Shown: positions 7,781 to 17,239, counted from the stretch's first letter. The stretch: DNA of 64,000 nucleotides from Pseudomonas sp. DTU12.3 (GCF_004124275.1 NZ_CP027218.1:1739501-1803500), one strand, 5' to 3'. Notes: generated by a model from the sequence alone, not told the origin. Numbers and translations: made by a program.

Positions 7781-9126
7781 TGAACCAGCCTCAGTCCGCT
7801 GTAGGTCAATGCCTCGATGTGCAGACCTTCATCAATGCCCAACCGATCTCGCGCTATCAATGGCGGGTGGTGATCCTGTGTTTCCTGATTGTCTTCCTTG
7901 ATGGCCTCGACACTGCGGCGATGGGCTTCATCGCCCCGGCGCTGTCGCAGGACTGGGGTATCGACCGTGCCAGCCTCGGCCCGGTGATGAGCGCCGCGCT
8001 GATCGGCATGGTTTTCGGCGCATTGGGCTCCGGCCCTTTGGCTGACCGCTTCGGGCGAAAAGTCGTACTCGTTGGCGCGGTGCTGCTATTCGGTGCTTTC
8101 AGTCTCGCGTCGGCTTACAGCAATAACGTCGAACAATTGCTGGTGCTGCGCTTCCTCACTGGCCTCGGTCTGGGTGCGGGGATGCCCAATGCCACCACGT
8201 TGCTCTCGGAATACACCCCGGAGCGCAAGAAATCCCTGCTGGTGACCAGCATGTTCTGCGGTTTCAACCTAGGCATGGCTGGCGGTGGGTTCATTTCCGC
8301 CAAGCTGATCCCGGCGTTCGGCTGGCACAGCCTGCTGCTGATCGGAGGGATTCTGCCGCTGATTCTCGCTGTGGTGCTGCTGTTCTGGCTGCCGGAATCG
8401 GCGCGCTACCTAGTAGTCCGTAACCGTGGCACCGACAAGATCCGCAAGACCCTGGCGCCGATTGACCCGGTTACCGTCGCCCAAGCCTCCAGTTTCAGCG
8501 TGCCGGAACAGAAAACCGTCAAGGCGCGCAACGTTTTCGCCGTGATCTTCTCCGGCACCTACAGCACCGGCACCTTGCTGTTGTGGCTGACCTATTTCAT
8601 GGGCCTGGTGATTGTTTATCTGCTGACCAGCTGGCTGCCGACGTTGATGCGTGACAGCGGCGCGAGCATGGAGCAAGCGGCGTTCATCGGTGCGTTGTTC
8701 CAGTTTGGTGGCGTGTTGAGTGCGGTTGTTGTGGGATGGGCGATGGATCGCTTCAATCCGCACAAGGTCATCGGCACTTTCTACCTGCTTGCCGGGGTGT
8801 TTGCCTACGCGGTGGGGCAAAGCCTGGGGAATATCACCTTGCTGGCGACGCTGGTGCTGGTGGCGGGGATGTGCGTGAACGGTGCGCAATCGGCGATGCC
8901 GTCACTGGCGGCGCGGTTCTACCCGACCCAAGGGCGTGCAACCGGGGTCTCGTGGATGTTGGGGATTGGCCGCTTTGGCGCGATTCTCGGGGCGTGGATG
9001 GGCGCGACGTTGTTGGGCCTGGGCTGGAATTTCGAGCAGGTGTTGACGGCGTTGGTGATTCCGGCGGCGTTGGCGACGACGGCGGTGGTGATCAAGGGCA
9101 TGGTCAGCCATGCGGATGCGACCTGA
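7780..9126 (+). CDS. pcaK: 4-hydroxybenzoate/protocatechuate transporter PcaK (MFS, AAHS family)
   Basis: The 448-residue length equals that of P. putida PcaK, a proton symporter for aromatic acids that also affects chemotaxis to them. The first membrane helix contains DGLDTAAMGF with Asp41 and Asp44, positions known to matter in PcaK. The loop 2-3 signature GPLADRFGRK and the LPESARYLVV loop 6 follow; twelve hydrophobic segments are visible. The ATG at 7780 is chosen over upstream in-frame starts because it gives the family N-terminus. It stands between pcaR and pcaI with its own operator and an A-rich Crc-type motif at the start codon. Confidence 0.92.
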   Translation: MNQPQSAVGQCLDVQTFINAQPISRYQWRVVILCFLIVFLDGLDTAAMGFIAPALSQDWGIDRASLGPVMSAALIGMVFGALGSGPLADRFGRKVVLVGAVLLFGAFSLASAYSNNVEQLLVLRFLTGLGLGAGMPNATTLLSEYTPERKKSLLVTSMFCGFNLGMAGGGFISAKLIPAFGWHSLLLIGGILPLILAVVLLFWLPESARYLVVRNRGTDKIRKTLAPIDPVTVAQASSFSVPEQKTVKARNVFAVIFSGTYSTGTLLLWLTYFMGLVIVYLLTSWLPTLMRDSGASMEQAAFIGALFQFGGVLSAVVVGWAMDRFNPHKVIGTFYLLAGVFAYAVGQSLGNITLLATLVLVAGMCVNGAQSAMPSLAARFYPTQGRATGVSWMLGIGRFGAILGAWMGATLLGLGWNFEQVLTALVIPAALATTAVVIKGMVSHADAT

Positions 9127-9143
9127 TATCGCGGTGTGAAGCG

Positions 9144-9219
9144 AAAAGATCGCAGCCTGCGGCAGCTCCCACATTGGAATGCGTAACCCTGTAGGAGCTG
9201 CCGCAGGCTGCGATCTTTT
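9144..9219. repeat. REP pair between pcaK and pcaI
   Basis: AAAAGATCGCAGCCTGCGGC and its inverted partner enclose about 18 bases. GTAGGAGCTGCCG type. Confidence 0.9.
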
Positions 9220-9254
9220 GCCGGCAACACGAACCGATAGGCTGATAACAATCT

Positions 9255-9288
9255 GTTCGATAAACGAACACTCAGTCGATTATCGGAT
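9255..9288 (+). promoter_or_regulatory. PcaR-like box pair upstream of pcaI
   Basis: GTTCGATAAACGAAC (9255-9269) and an inverted half with the 9-base core CGATTATCG (9274-9288) are again 4 bases apart. The pair lies about 100-135 bases before the pcaI start, where PcaR activation of pcaIJ is expected. Confidence 0.78.
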
Positions 9289-9388
9289 TGTTTGGCACTT
9301 TTCCCAGGCTTAATCTTCAGTGACTCCGGCGCTGAACCTCGCGCCTTTTTATCACTGGCGATTCAATACAAAAACGGGAGCCCGCTCC

Positions 9389-10246
9389 ATGGCTGAGATC
9401 CTTTCGCTGCACGACGCGGTGAAGCTATTCGTCAACGACGGCGACACCGTCGCACTCGAAGGCTTCACTCACTTGATCCCTACGGCCGCGGGTCATGAAA
9501 TCATTCGTCAGGGCAAGAAAGATCTGACGCTGGTGCGGATGACGCCCGACCTGATCTACGACCAACTGATCGGTGCCGGCTGCGCACGCAAACTGATCTT
9601 CTCCTGGGGCGGCAACCCGGGCGTGGGTTCGCTGCACCGTCTGCGCGACGCGGTCGAGAAGCAATGGCCGCAGCCGCTGGAGATCGAAGAACACAGCCAC
9701 GCCGACCTGGCCAATGCCTACGTCGCCGGCGCTTCTGGCCTACCGTTCGCGGTGCTGCGCGCCTACGCCGGTTCCGACCTGCCGAAGGTCAACCCGTTGA
9801 TCAAAACCGTGACCTGCCCGTTCACCGGTGAAGTGCTGGCGGCGGTGCCGTCGGTACGGCCGGACGTCACCGTAATCCACGCACAGAAAGCCGACCGCCA
9901 GGGCAACGTGCTGCTGTGGGGCATTCTCGGTGTACAGAAAGAGGCCGCACTGGCCGCCAAGCGTTGCATCGTTACCGTCGAAGAAATCGTCGACAACCTC
10001 AACGCACCGATGAACTCTTGCGTATTGCCGACCTGGGCCTTGAGCGCGGTCTGCCATGTGCCCGGCGGCGCACATCCGTCCTACGCCCACGGTTACAACG
10101 AGCGCGACAATCGTTTCTATCAAGCGTGGGATCCGATCGCCCGCGACCGTGAGACGTTTACCGCGTGGATCAACGAATACATCCATGGCTGCGCTGACTT
10201 CAGCGAGTTCCAGGCCAAGTTGGCCGCTGCTTCGGAGGCCAAGTAA
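9389..10246 (+). CDS. pcaI: 3-oxoadipate CoA-transferase subunit A
   Basis: PcaI and PcaJ transfer CoA from succinyl-CoA to beta-ketoadipate. The 285-residue product starts at ATG 9389 behind CGGGAG. It shows the class I CoA-transferase alpha fold: VNDGDTVALEGFTHLIPTAA near the start, WGGNPGVGSLHRLRDAV in the middle and KADRQGNVLLWGILGVQKEA later. The subunit is at the long end of the family, as in the longer Pseudomonas PcaI type. Its stop overlaps the pcaJ start (TAATG), consistent with coupled synthesis of a heteromeric enzyme. Confidence 0.93.
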   Translation: MAEILSLHDAVKLFVNDGDTVALEGFTHLIPTAAGHEIIRQGKKDLTLVRMTPDLIYDQLIGAGCARKLIFSWGGNPGVGSLHRLRDAVEKQWPQPLEIEEHSHADLANAYVAGASGLPFAVLRAYAGSDLPKVNPLIKTVTCPFTGEVLAAVPSVRPDVTVIHAQKADRQGNVLLWGILGVQKEAALAAKRCIVTVEEIVDNLNAPMNSCVLPTWALSAVCHVPGGAHPSYAHGYNERDNRFYQAWDPIARDRETFTAWINEYIHGCADFSEFQAKLAAASEAK

Positions 10247-11025
10247 TGACTTACACCACCAATGAAATGATGACCGTCGCCGCAGCCCGTCGCCTGAAGA
10301 ACGGCTCGGTGTGCTTCGTCGGTATCGGCCTGCCGTCGAAAGCCGCCAACCTCGCGCGGCTGACCTCGTCGCCGGACGTGGTGCTGATCTACGAATCGGG
10401 CCCGATTGGCGCCAAGCCGAGCGTGCTGCCGCTGTCCATCGGTGACGGTGAACTGGCGGAGACCGCTGACACTGTCGTACCGACCGGTGAGATTTTTCGC
10501 TATTGGCTGCAGGGCGGGCGCATCGACGTCGGTTTTCTTGGCGCCGCGCAGGTCGACCGTTTCGGCAACATCAACACCACCGTGGTCGGCGATTACTTCT
10601 CGCCGAAAGTGCGCCTGCCGGGTGCCGGTGGCGCGCCGGAAATTGCCGGCTCGGCGAAAAGCGTATTGATCATCCTTAAACAGTCGGCGCGTTCGTTTGT
10701 CGACAAGCTCGATTTCATCACCTCGGTCGGTCACGGCGAGGGCGGCGATTCGCGCAAACGTCTGGGCCTGCCGGGCGCCGGTCCGGTGGGGATCATCACC
10801 GACCTGTGCATCATGGAGCCGGAAGAGGGCACCCACGAGTTCGTGGTCACCGCACTGCATCCGGGCGTAACCCGCGAGCAAGTGGTTGCGGCCACCGGTT
10901 GGGCGATTCGTTTTGCTGACAACGTCGAAACCACCGCAGAACCGACCGACGTCGAACTGACCGCACTGCGCGATCTCGAAGCGCGCACCGCCGCAGCCCA
11001 CGGCCAGACACCGGGAGAAGCATGA
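10246..11025 (+). CDS. pcaJ: 3-oxoadipate CoA-transferase subunit B
   Basis: The 259-residue beta subunit carries the catalytic glutamate of class I CoA-transferases in LIYESGPIG (Glu50). Further family segments are FVGIGLPSKAANLARL near the start, GRIDVGFLGAAQVDRFGNIN in the middle and PEEGTHEFVVTALHPGV near the end. The start codon overlaps the pcaI stop and the stop overlaps the ATG pair at which pcaF begins, so the three form one tight operon that turns beta-ketoadipate into acetyl-CoA and succinyl-CoA. Confidence 0.93.
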   Translation: MTYTTNEMMTVAAARRLKNGSVCFVGIGLPSKAANLARLTSSPDVVLIYESGPIGAKPSVLPLSIGDGELAETADTVVPTGEIFRYWLQGGRIDVGFLGAAQVDRFGNINTTVVGDYFSPKVRLPGAGGAPEIAGSAKSVLIILKQSARSFVDKLDFITSVGHGEGGDSRKRLGLPGAGPVGIITDLCIMEPEEGTHEFVVTALHPGVTREQVVAATGWAIRFADNVETTAEPTDVELTALRDLEARTAAAHGQTPGEA

Positions 11026-12227
11026 TGCGTGACGTTTATATCTGCGACGCGATTCGCACGCCCATTGGCCGTTTTGGTGGCGGACTGTCCGCGATTCGCG
11101 CTGATGACCTGGCCGCCGTGCCGATCAAGGCCCTGATGGAGCGCAATCCCTCGGTGGACTGGAGCGCCATCGACGAAGTGTTCCTTGGCTGCGCCAACCA
11201 GGCCGGCGAAGACAACCGCAATGTGGCACGCATGGCGCTGCTGCTGGCGGGCCTGCCGGAAACCGTGCCGGGCGTGACCCTCAATCGCCTTTGCGCTTCG
11301 GGCATGGACGCGATTGGCACGGCATTCCGCGCCATCGCCAGTGGCGAGATGGAGCTGGCGATTGCTGGCGGCGTCGAGTCGATGTCGCGCGCGCCGTTCG
11401 TGATGGGCAAGGCTGACGCGGCGTTCTCGCGCAACATGAAACTCGAAGACACCACCATCGGCTGGCGTTTCATCAATCCGTTGATGAAGGCGCAATACGG
11501 CGTCGACGCGATGCCGCAGACCGCTGACAACGTCGCCGACGACTATAAAGTGTCGCGCGCCGATCAAGACGCGTTCGCCCTGCGCAGTCAGCAACGCACA
11601 GCCGCCGCGCAGGCTGCCGGTTACTTCGCCGAAGAAATCGTCGAAGTGCGGATCGCCCACAAGAAGGGCGAAACCGTGGTCAGCCAGGATGAACATCCGC
11701 GCGCCGATACCACGATTGAAGCGCTGACAAAATTGAAGCCGGTCAACGGCCCGGACAAAACCGTCACCGCCGGCAATGCCTCCGGCGTCAACGACGGTGC
11801 CGCCGCACTGATTCTCGCGTCCGCCGAAGCGCTGAAAAAACATGGCCTGACCGCCCGCGCCAAAGTGCTCGGCATGGCCAGCGCCGGTGTCGCGCCGCGC
11901 GTGATGGGCATCGGCCCGGTACCGGCGGTGCGCAAGTTGATCGAACGCCTCGGCGTAGCGGTCAGCGATTTCGATGTGATCGAACTCAACGAAGCATTCG
12001 CCAGCCAAGGTTTGGCGGTGCTGCGTGAGTTGGGGCTGGCGGATGACGCCGCGCAGGTCAACCCGAACGGCGGGGCGATTGCCCTTGGTCACCCGTTGGG
12101 CATGAGCGGTGCGCGGCTGGTGCTGACCGCGCTGCATCAGTTGGAAAAGACCGGTGGCAAGAAGGGTCTGGCGACCATGTGCGTCGGTGTCGGCCAAGGT
12201 CTGGCCCTGGCCATCGAACGCGTCTGA
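11025..12227 (+). CDS. pcaF: 3-oxoadipyl-CoA thiolase
   Basis: PcaF cleaves beta-ketoadipyl-CoA to succinyl-CoA and acetyl-CoA, the last step of the pathway. Two ATGs in a row (11022, 11025) are possible; the second gives MRDVYICDAIRTPIGRFGG and the 400-residue length known for Pseudomonas PcaF. The thiolase catalytic residues are all present: Cys90 in NRLCASGMDA, the GHPLGMSGAR histidine and the MCVGVGQG cysteine near the C-terminus. It overlaps the pcaJ stop and is followed 36 bases later by pcaH. Confidence 0.94.
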   Translation: MRDVYICDAIRTPIGRFGGGLSAIRADDLAAVPIKALMERNPSVDWSAIDEVFLGCANQAGEDNRNVARMALLLAGLPETVPGVTLNRLCASGMDAIGTAFRAIASGEMELAIAGGVESMSRAPFVMGKADAAFSRNMKLEDTTIGWRFINPLMKAQYGVDAMPQTADNVADDYKVSRADQDAFALRSQQRTAAAQAAGYFAEEIVEVRIAHKKGETVVSQDEHPRADTTIEALTKLKPVNGPDKTVTAGNASGVNDGAAALILASAEALKKHGLTARAKVLGMASAGVAPRVMGIGPVPAVRKLIERLGVAVSDFDVIELNEAFASQGLAVLRELGLADDAAQVNPNGGAIALGHPLGMSGARLVLTALHQLEKTGGKKGLATMCVGVGQGLALAIERV

Positions 12228-12241
12228 CGCAAGCCGTGACG

Positions 12242-12249
12242 AATAAGAA
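12242..12249 (+). promoter_or_regulatory. Hfq/Crc-type motif before pcaH
   Basis: AATAAGAA is an exact AANAANAA match directly upstream of the AGAGGAAA ribosome site of pcaH, so occupation would cover the pcaH initiation region. Confidence 0.55.
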
Positions 12250-12263
12250 CAGAGGAAAGCGAC

Positions 12264-12968
12264 ATGTCTGACAAGCCTGGTTACCGTCGTCCGCAGGAAG
12301 GCACTCAGCCTGAGTACCTGCACCCGACGTATCAATCCACCAACCTGCGCTCGCCGTCGAAGCCGTTGGTGTTTCTGCCGCATTCGCTGTCGGAAATCAC
12401 CGGCCCGACCATCGGCGCCGAGCGTGTCGGCGATACCGATAACGACCTGACCGCCCAGCATCAAGGCGAGCCACAGGGCGAGCGCATCATCATTCACGGC
12501 CGCGTGCTCGACGAAAACGGCCTACCGGTGCCGGGGATTCTCGTGGAGATCTGGCAGGCCAACGCCGCCGGCCGCTACAACCACCAGCGCGACCTGCACG
12601 ACGCGCCGCTGGACCCGAATTTCACCGGCACCGGCCGCACCGTCACCGACGCCGATGGCTGGTACCAGTTTCAGACCATCAAGCCCGGCGCCTATCCGTG
12701 GGGCAACCACCACAACGCGTGGCGCCCGGCGCATATCCACTTTTCGCTGTTCGGGCCGAGCATCCTCACCCGACTGGTCACGCAGATGTACTTTCCGGGC
12801 GACCCGCTGCTGGCGTACGACCCGATCTACAACTGCGTGCCGAACACTTCGGCCAAGGAACGCCTGATCGCCAGTTTCGATCTGGAAAAAACCATTCCGT
12901 CCTACGCCCTCGGTTATCGCTGGGACATCGTGCTGCGCGGGCGTGAAGCCACGCCGATGGAGAAATAA
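12264..12968 (+). CDS. pcaH: Protocatechuate 3,4-dioxygenase beta subunit
   Basis: PcaH carries the ferric iron that opens the protocatechuate ring between the two hydroxyls, giving 3-carboxy-cis,cis-muconate. The 234-residue product contains the four iron ligands at family spacing: Tyr105 (AAGRYNHQ), Tyr144 (PGAYPWGN), His157 and His159 (RPAHIHF). An AGAGGAAAG ribosome site precedes the ATG. pcaG follows after one base. In P. putida pcaHG is unlinked to pcaF; here it lies directly behind it. Confidence 0.96.
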   Translation: MSDKPGYRRPQEGTQPEYLHPTYQSTNLRSPSKPLVFLPHSLSEITGPTIGAERVGDTDNDLTAQHQGEPQGERIIIHGRVLDENGLPVPGILVEIWQANAAGRYNHQRDLHDAPLDPNFTGTGRTVTDADGWYQFQTIKPGAYPWGNHHNAWRPAHIHFSLFGPSILTRLVTQMYFPGDPLLAYDPIYNCVPNTSAKERLIASFDLEKTIPSYALGYRWDIVLRGREATPMEK

Positions 12969-12969
12969 G

Positions 12970-13536
12970 ATGACGCTGACTGCGACCACGTCCCACACCG
13001 TCGGGCCGTATTACCACATCGGCCTGACTTGGCTGAACCGCGAAAACCTCGCCAATGAGCAAACCCTCGGCGAGCGCGTGGCGATCACCGGGCAAGTGGT
13101 GGATGGCAATGGCGATGTCGTCAACGATGCCATGCTTGAAGTCTGGCAGGCCAACGCTGCCGGCAAATACGACCACCCGGAAGATGAGCAGGACAAACCG
13201 CTGGATCCGCACTTCGAAGGCTTTGGCCGTGTGCCGGTGGATACTGAAGGGCGCTTTCGGTTTACCACGATCAAGCCGGGTACGGTTGAGGGGCTGAAGG
13301 GCTCGACCCAGGCGCCGCATCTGGTGGTGTTGGTGTTTGCCCGTGGCTTGGTGAAGCACTTGCTGACGCGGATTTATTTTGATGGCGAGCCGGCTAACGT
13401 CAACGATCCACTGCTCGAATGTGTCCCGGCTGAACGTCGCACGACCTTGCTGGCGAAGGAGGATGCCTCGGGGGTTTACCAGTGGAATGTGATCCTGCAG
13501 GGCACCGACGCCGAGACGGTGTTCTTCGATTATTAA
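12970..13536 (+). CDS. pcaG: Protocatechuate 3,4-dioxygenase alpha subunit
   Basis: The 188-residue alpha subunit starts at ATG 12970, one base after the pcaH stop; the in-frame extension from 12943 lies inside pcaH and is rejected. The dioxygenase fold is visible (HTVGPYYHIGLTWLNREN, MLEVWQANAAGKYDHP, FTTIKPGTVEG, HLVVLVFARGLVKHLLTRIY). It lacks the iron-binding histidine pair of PcaH, as expected for alpha. It completes the (alpha-beta-Fe) protomer. A REP pair follows. Confidence 0.95.
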   Translation: MTLTATTSHTVGPYYHIGLTWLNRENLANEQTLGERVAITGQVVDGNGDVVNDAMLEVWQANAAGKYDHPEDEQDKPLDPHFEGFGRVPVDTEGRFRFTTIKPGTVEGLKGSTQAPHLVVLVFARGLVKHLLTRIYFDGEPANVNDPLLECVPAERRTTLLAKEDASGVYQWNVILQGTDAETVFFDY

Positions 13537-13552
13537 TAGATCACCACCATCC

Positions 13553-13646
13553 CCTGTGGGAGCGGGCTTGCTCGCGAAGGTGGAGTGTCAGTCGACAGAT
13601 GTATCACCTGACACACCGCTTTCGCGAGCAAGCCCGCTCCCACAGG
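13553..13646. repeat. REP pair between pcaG and pcaT, GTGGGAGCGGGCTTG type
   Basis: CCTGTGGGAGCGGGCTTGCT and its complement ending CCCACAGG, about 45 bases apart. Confidence 0.9.
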
Positions 13647-13725
13647 TGAGAACTGTGTTGCAGATGGATCTGTGGAACGGGACTGTTGCAAAGTATGTCT
13701 AGACTCTCACTGTCCCTATCGAGTG

Positions 13726-13733
13726 AAAAACAA
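13726..13733 (+). promoter_or_regulatory. Hfq/Crc-type motif at the pcaT start
   Basis: AAAAACAA matches AANAANAA and ends on the A of the pcaT ATG. Confidence 0.55.
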
Positions 13734-15028
13734 TGACAACCACCACCTCTCATTACACGGGTGAAGAGCGCAGCAAGCGCATCTTTGCCATTGTCGGCGC
13801 CTCGTCCGGCAACCTCGTCGAATGGTTCGACTTCTATGTCTACGCCTTTTGCGCGATCTACTTCGCCCCGGCGTTTTTCCCCTCGGACAACCCGACGGTG
13901 CAACTGGTGAACACCGCTGGCGTGTTCGCCGCCGGCTTCCTCATGCGCCCGATTGGCGGCTGGATTTTCGGTCGTGTCGCCGACAAGCACGGCCGCAAGA
14001 ACTCGATGCTCATCTCGATTCTGATGATGTGCTTCGGGTCCTTGCTGATCGCCTGTCTGCCGACTTACAAGGACATCGGCGTCTGGGCGCCGGTCTTGCT
14101 GTTGTTCGCCCGTCTGTTGCAAGGCCTGTCGGTCGGCGGTGAGTACGGCACCACCGCGACCTACATGAGCGAAATCGCTCTCAAGGGCCAGCGCGGATTT
14201 TTCGCCTCGTTCCAATACGTGACGCTGATCGGTGGGCAACTGTTGGCGGTGTCGCTGGTCGTGGTTCTTCAGCAATTCCTCACCGAAGATGACCTGCGCG
14301 CCTACGGCTGGCGGATTCCATTTGTGGTCGGTGCGGTGGCCGCGTTGATTTCGCTGTTCCTGCGTCGCTCGCTGAAAGAAACCACCAACAAGGAAACCCG
14401 CGCACACAAGGACGCCGGCAGCATCGGTGCGCTGTTCCGCGATCACAAAGCCGCGTTCATCACCGTGCTCGGTTACACCGCCGGCGGTTCGTTGATTTTC
14501 TACACCTTCACCACCTACATGCAGAAGTACCTGGTGAACACCGCCGGCATGCACGCCAAGACCGCCAGCTACATCATGACCGGTGCGCTGTTCCTGTATA
14601 TGTGCATGCAGCCACTGTTCGGCATGCTCGCCGACAAGATCGGCCGACGTAACTCGATGCTCTGGTTCGGCGCGCTCGGCACGCTGTTTACCGTGCCAAT
14701 CCTGTTGAGCCTGAAAAGCGTCAGCAGCCCGTTTCTTGCGTTTGTGTTGATCACGGTGGCGCTGGCAATCGTCAGTTTCTACACCTCGATCAGCGGCCTG
14801 GTGAAAGCCGAAATGTTCCCGCCGGAAGTTCGCGCCCTCGGTGTCGGCCTGGCTTATGCGGTGGCGAATGCGATCTTCGGTGGCTCGGCGGAATTCGTTG
14901 CCCTGAGTCTGAAGAACATCGGCATGGAAAACTCCTTCTACTGGTACGTGACGGCGATGATGGCGATCGCGTTCCTGTTCAGTCTGCGCTTGCCAAAACA
15001 GGCGGCGTACTTGCACCACGATCTCTAA
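13733..15028 (+). CDS. pcaT: Dicarboxylate MFS transporter PcaT (metabolite:H+ symporter family)
   Basis: The 431-residue protein has twelve hydrophobic segments and the MHS-family marks: [14 protein letters not shown] in helix 1, [14 protein letters not shown] in loop 2-3 and [19 protein letters not shown] in helix 4-5. P. putida PcaT takes up beta-ketoadipate (and related dicarboxylates), the inducer seen by PcaR, and sits in the same place before pcaB. The ATG at 13733 follows an A-rich stretch rather than a clear ribosome site. A REP pair lies upstream and a GC-rich hairpin downstream. Confidence 0.88.
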   Translation: MTTTTSHYTGEERSKRIFAIVGASSGNLVEWFDFYVYAFCAIYFAPAFFPSDNPTVQLVNTAGVFAAGFLMRPIGGWIFGRVADKHGRKNSMLISILMMCFGSLLIACLPTYKDIGVWAPVLLLFARLLQGLSVGGEYGTTATYMSEIALKGQRGFFASFQYVTLIGGQLLAVSLVVVLQQFLTEDDLRAYGWRIPFVVGAVAALISLFLRRSLKETTNKETRAHKDAGSIGALFRDHKAAFITVLGYTAGGSLIFYTFTTYMQKYLVNTAGMHAKTASYIMTGALFLYMCMQPLFGMLADKIGRRNSMLWFGALGTLFTVPILLSLKSVSSPFLAFVLITVALAIVSFYTSISGLVKAEMFPPEVRALGVGLAYAVANAIFGGSAEFVALSLKNIGMENSFYWYVTAMMAIAFLFSLRLPKQAAYLHHDL

Positions 15029-15036
15029 CCCGATGC

Positions 15037-15059
15037 GCGCGGGCCGTGATGGCCCGCGC
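15037..15059 (+). other. GC-rich hairpin between pcaT and pcaB
   Basis: GCGCGGGCC, a 5-base loop and GGCCCGCGC form a perfect 9-bp stem 14 bases before the pcaB start. No T tract follows, so it is more likely a message-stability or attenuation element than a full terminator. Confidence 0.65.
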
Positions 15060-15073
15060 CGGCAAGGACTTTT

Positions 15074-16438
15074 ATGACTCAGCGACCGGGCAATCAATTG
15101 TTCGATGCCTACTTTACTGCCCGCGATATGCGTGAGGTGTTCTGCGATCAGGGCCGTGTGCAGGCGATGCTTGATTTCGAAGCGGCGCTGGCGCGGGCGG
15201 AGGCGCGGGTCGAGTTGATTCCTGCCTCTGCCGTTGCACCGATTGCCGCGGCCTGCAACGCAGGTTTGTACGACTTCGCGGCGCTGGGCGAGGCGATTGC
15301 CACGGCGGGCAATTCGGCGATTCCGCTGGTCAAGGCGCTGGGCAAGCAGATCGCCGCCAGCGATGCCGAGGCCGAGCGTTATGTGCATTTGGGCGCGACC
15401 AGTCAGGACGTGATGGATTCCGGATTGGTCCTGCAATTGCGTCAAGCGCTGGAGTTGATTGAAGGCGATCTGGCGCAATTGGCCGAGTCTCTCGCCACCC
15501 AGGCACAACGTCACGCCGCCACGCCGCTGGCCGGACGCACCTGGCTGCAACACGCGACGCCGGTAACCCTTGGCATGAAAATCAGCGGATGGCTGGGCGC
15601 GATCACTCGCAGCCGTCAACGTTTGCGTGAACTTAAACCGCGTCTGCTGGTGCTGCAATTTGGTGGCGCCTCCGGGACGCTCGCAGCCTTGGGCGAACAG
15701 GCGTTACCGATTGCCGAAGCGCTGGCCGAAGAACTGCAACTGACCTTGCCCGAACAACCGTGGCACACCCAACGTGATCGCGTGGTCGAGTTCGGCGCGG
15801 TGCTCGGTTTGATCGCCGGCAGCCTCGGCAAATTCGGCCGCGACATCAGCCTGTTGATGCAGACCGAAGCGGCCGAGGTTTTCGAGCCATCGGCACCGGG
15901 CAAGGGCGGCTCGTCGACCATGCCGCACAAACGCAATCCGGTCGGTGCTGCGGTGTTGATCGGCGCGGCGACGCGGGTGCCGGGACTGGTCTCGACGCTG
16001 TTCAGCGCGATGCCGCAGGAACATGAACGCAGCCTTGGCTTGTGGCATGCCGAATGGGAAACCTTGCCGGAGATTTGCTGCCTGGTGTCGGGTTCGCTGC
16101 AACAGGCGCGCTTGCTCGCCGAAGGGCTGGAAGTCGACGCCGCGCGTATGTCGCGCAACCTCGAATTGACCCAGGGACTGGTGCTGGCCGAAGCGGTGAG
16201 CATTGTTCTCGCACAGCGTGTCGGTCGCGACACCGCGCATCACCTGCTTGAGCAATGCTGCAAACGCGCGGTGGCCGAACAGCGCCATTTGCGCGCCGTA
16301 CTCGGTGACGAACCGCAAGTCACCGCCGAGTTGAGTAGCGCTGAACTCGATCATCTTTTGAACCCCGCCCATTACCTTGGCCAGGCGCAAACCTGGGTCG
16401 AGCGCGCGGTGGCCGAACACAACGCATTGTCTGTCTGA
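15074..16438 (+). CDS. pcaB: 3-carboxy-cis,cis-muconate cycloisomerase
   Basis: PcaB converts 3-carboxymuconate to 4-carboxymuconolactone. The 454-residue product belongs to the fumarase/argininosuccinate lyase superfamily and shows its three conserved regions: HLGATSQDVMDSGL, RTWLQHATPVTLGMKI and the signature KGGSSTMPHKRNPVG. The length fits the bacterial enzyme. The ATG at 15074 gives the expected NQLFDAYFTARDMREVFCD start. It is followed by pcaD after 12 bases. Confidence 0.95.
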   Translation: MTQRPGNQLFDAYFTARDMREVFCDQGRVQAMLDFEAALARAEARVELIPASAVAPIAAACNAGLYDFAALGEAIATAGNSAIPLVKALGKQIAASDAEAERYVHLGATSQDVMDSGLVLQLRQALELIEGDLAQLAESLATQAQRHAATPLAGRTWLQHATPVTLGMKISGWLGAITRSRQRLRELKPRLLVLQFGGASGTLAALGEQALPIAEALAEELQLTLPEQPWHTQRDRVVEFGAVLGLIAGSLGKFGRDISLLMQTEAAEVFEPSAPGKGGSSTMPHKRNPVGAAVLIGAATRVPGLVSTLFSAMPQEHERSLGLWHAEWETLPEICCLVSGSLQQARLLAEGLEVDAARMSRNLELTQGLVLAEAVSIVLAQRVGRDTAHHLLEQCCKRAVAEQRHLRAVLGDEPQVTAELSSAELDHLLNPAHYLGQAQTWVERAVAEHNALSV

Positions 16439-16450
16439 AAGGAGAGGGCT

Positions 16451-17239
16451 GTGTCTTTCGTTCAACTCGCCGATGGCGAACTGCACTATCAAATAGAAGG
16501 TCCGGTCGATGCACCGGTGCTGGTGCTGTCCAACTCGTTGGGCACTGATCTGCACATGTGGGACGCGCAGATGCCGGCGTTCACCGAGCACTTTCGTGTG
16601 CTTCGTTTCGACACCCGTGGTCACGGCAAATCGCTGGTGACGCCGGGGCCGTACAGCATCGAGCAACTGGGGCACGACGTACTCGGTTTGCTGGATGCGT
16701 TGCACATCGAACGCGCGCATTTCTGCGGGCTGTCGATGGGCGGGTTGATTGGGCAGTGGTTGGGGATCAATGCCGGTCATCGTTTGAACAAGCTGATTGT
16801 CTGCAACACGGCGGCAAAAATCGGCGATCCGTCGGTGTGGAATCCACGCATCGAAACCGTGCTGCGTGACGGCGCGGCAGCGATGGTTGCCCTGCGTGAT
16901 GCGTCGATTGCCCGTTGGTTTACTCCGGACTTTTCCGCTGCACATCCGGCGGCAGCCAAGCAGATTACCGACATGCTCGCCGCCACTTCACCTGAGGGTT
17001 ACGCGGCCAATTGCGCGGCGGTGCGTGATGCCGATTTTCGCGAGCAGCTCGCCTCGATCAACGGGCCGTTGCTGGTGATTGCCGGCACTGAAGATGCGGT
17101 GACGCCGCCGTCCGGTGGGCATTTCATCCAAGAGCACGTGCGCGGTGCCGAGTACGCCGAGTTCTATGCGGCGCATCTGTCGAATGTGCAGGCCGGTGCC
17201 GATTTCAGTGATCGTGTGTTGGCGTTTTTAAACGTCTGA
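16451..17239 (+). CDS. pcaD: 3-oxoadipate enol-lactonase
   Basis: PcaD hydrolyses beta-ketoadipate enol-lactone to beta-ketoadipate. The 262-residue alpha/beta hydrolase starts at GTG 16451 behind GGAGAGG. The nucleophile is Ser95 in GLSMGG; the oxyanion region is SNSLGTDLHMWD and a late histidine occurs in AAHLSNVQAG. It lies between pcaB and pcaC with short gaps (12 and 13 bases), so these three are one operon. Confidence 0.95.
   Translation: MSFVQLADGELHYQIEGPVDAPVLVLSNSLGTDLHMWDAQMPAFTEHFRVLRFDTRGHGKSLVTPGPYSIEQLGHDVLGLLDALHIERAHFCGLSMGGLIGQWLGINAGHRLNKLIVCNTAAKIGDPSVWNPRIETVLRDGAAAMVALRDASIARWFTPDFSAAHPAAAKQITDMLAATSPEGYAANCAAVRDADFREQLASINGPLLVIAGTEDAVTPPSGGHFIQEHVRGAEYAEFYAAHLSNVQAGADFSDRVLAFLNV

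Noticed and set aside
10731..12497. Long minus-strand open frame (588 aa)
   Set aside because: It overlaps pcaJ, pcaF and pcaH, which are secure; no ribosome site or domain.
13604..15658. Very long minus-strand open frame (684 aa)
   Set aside because: It is opposite pcaT and pcaB and is rich in Arg, Gln and His with no domain; pcaT and pcaB are clear.
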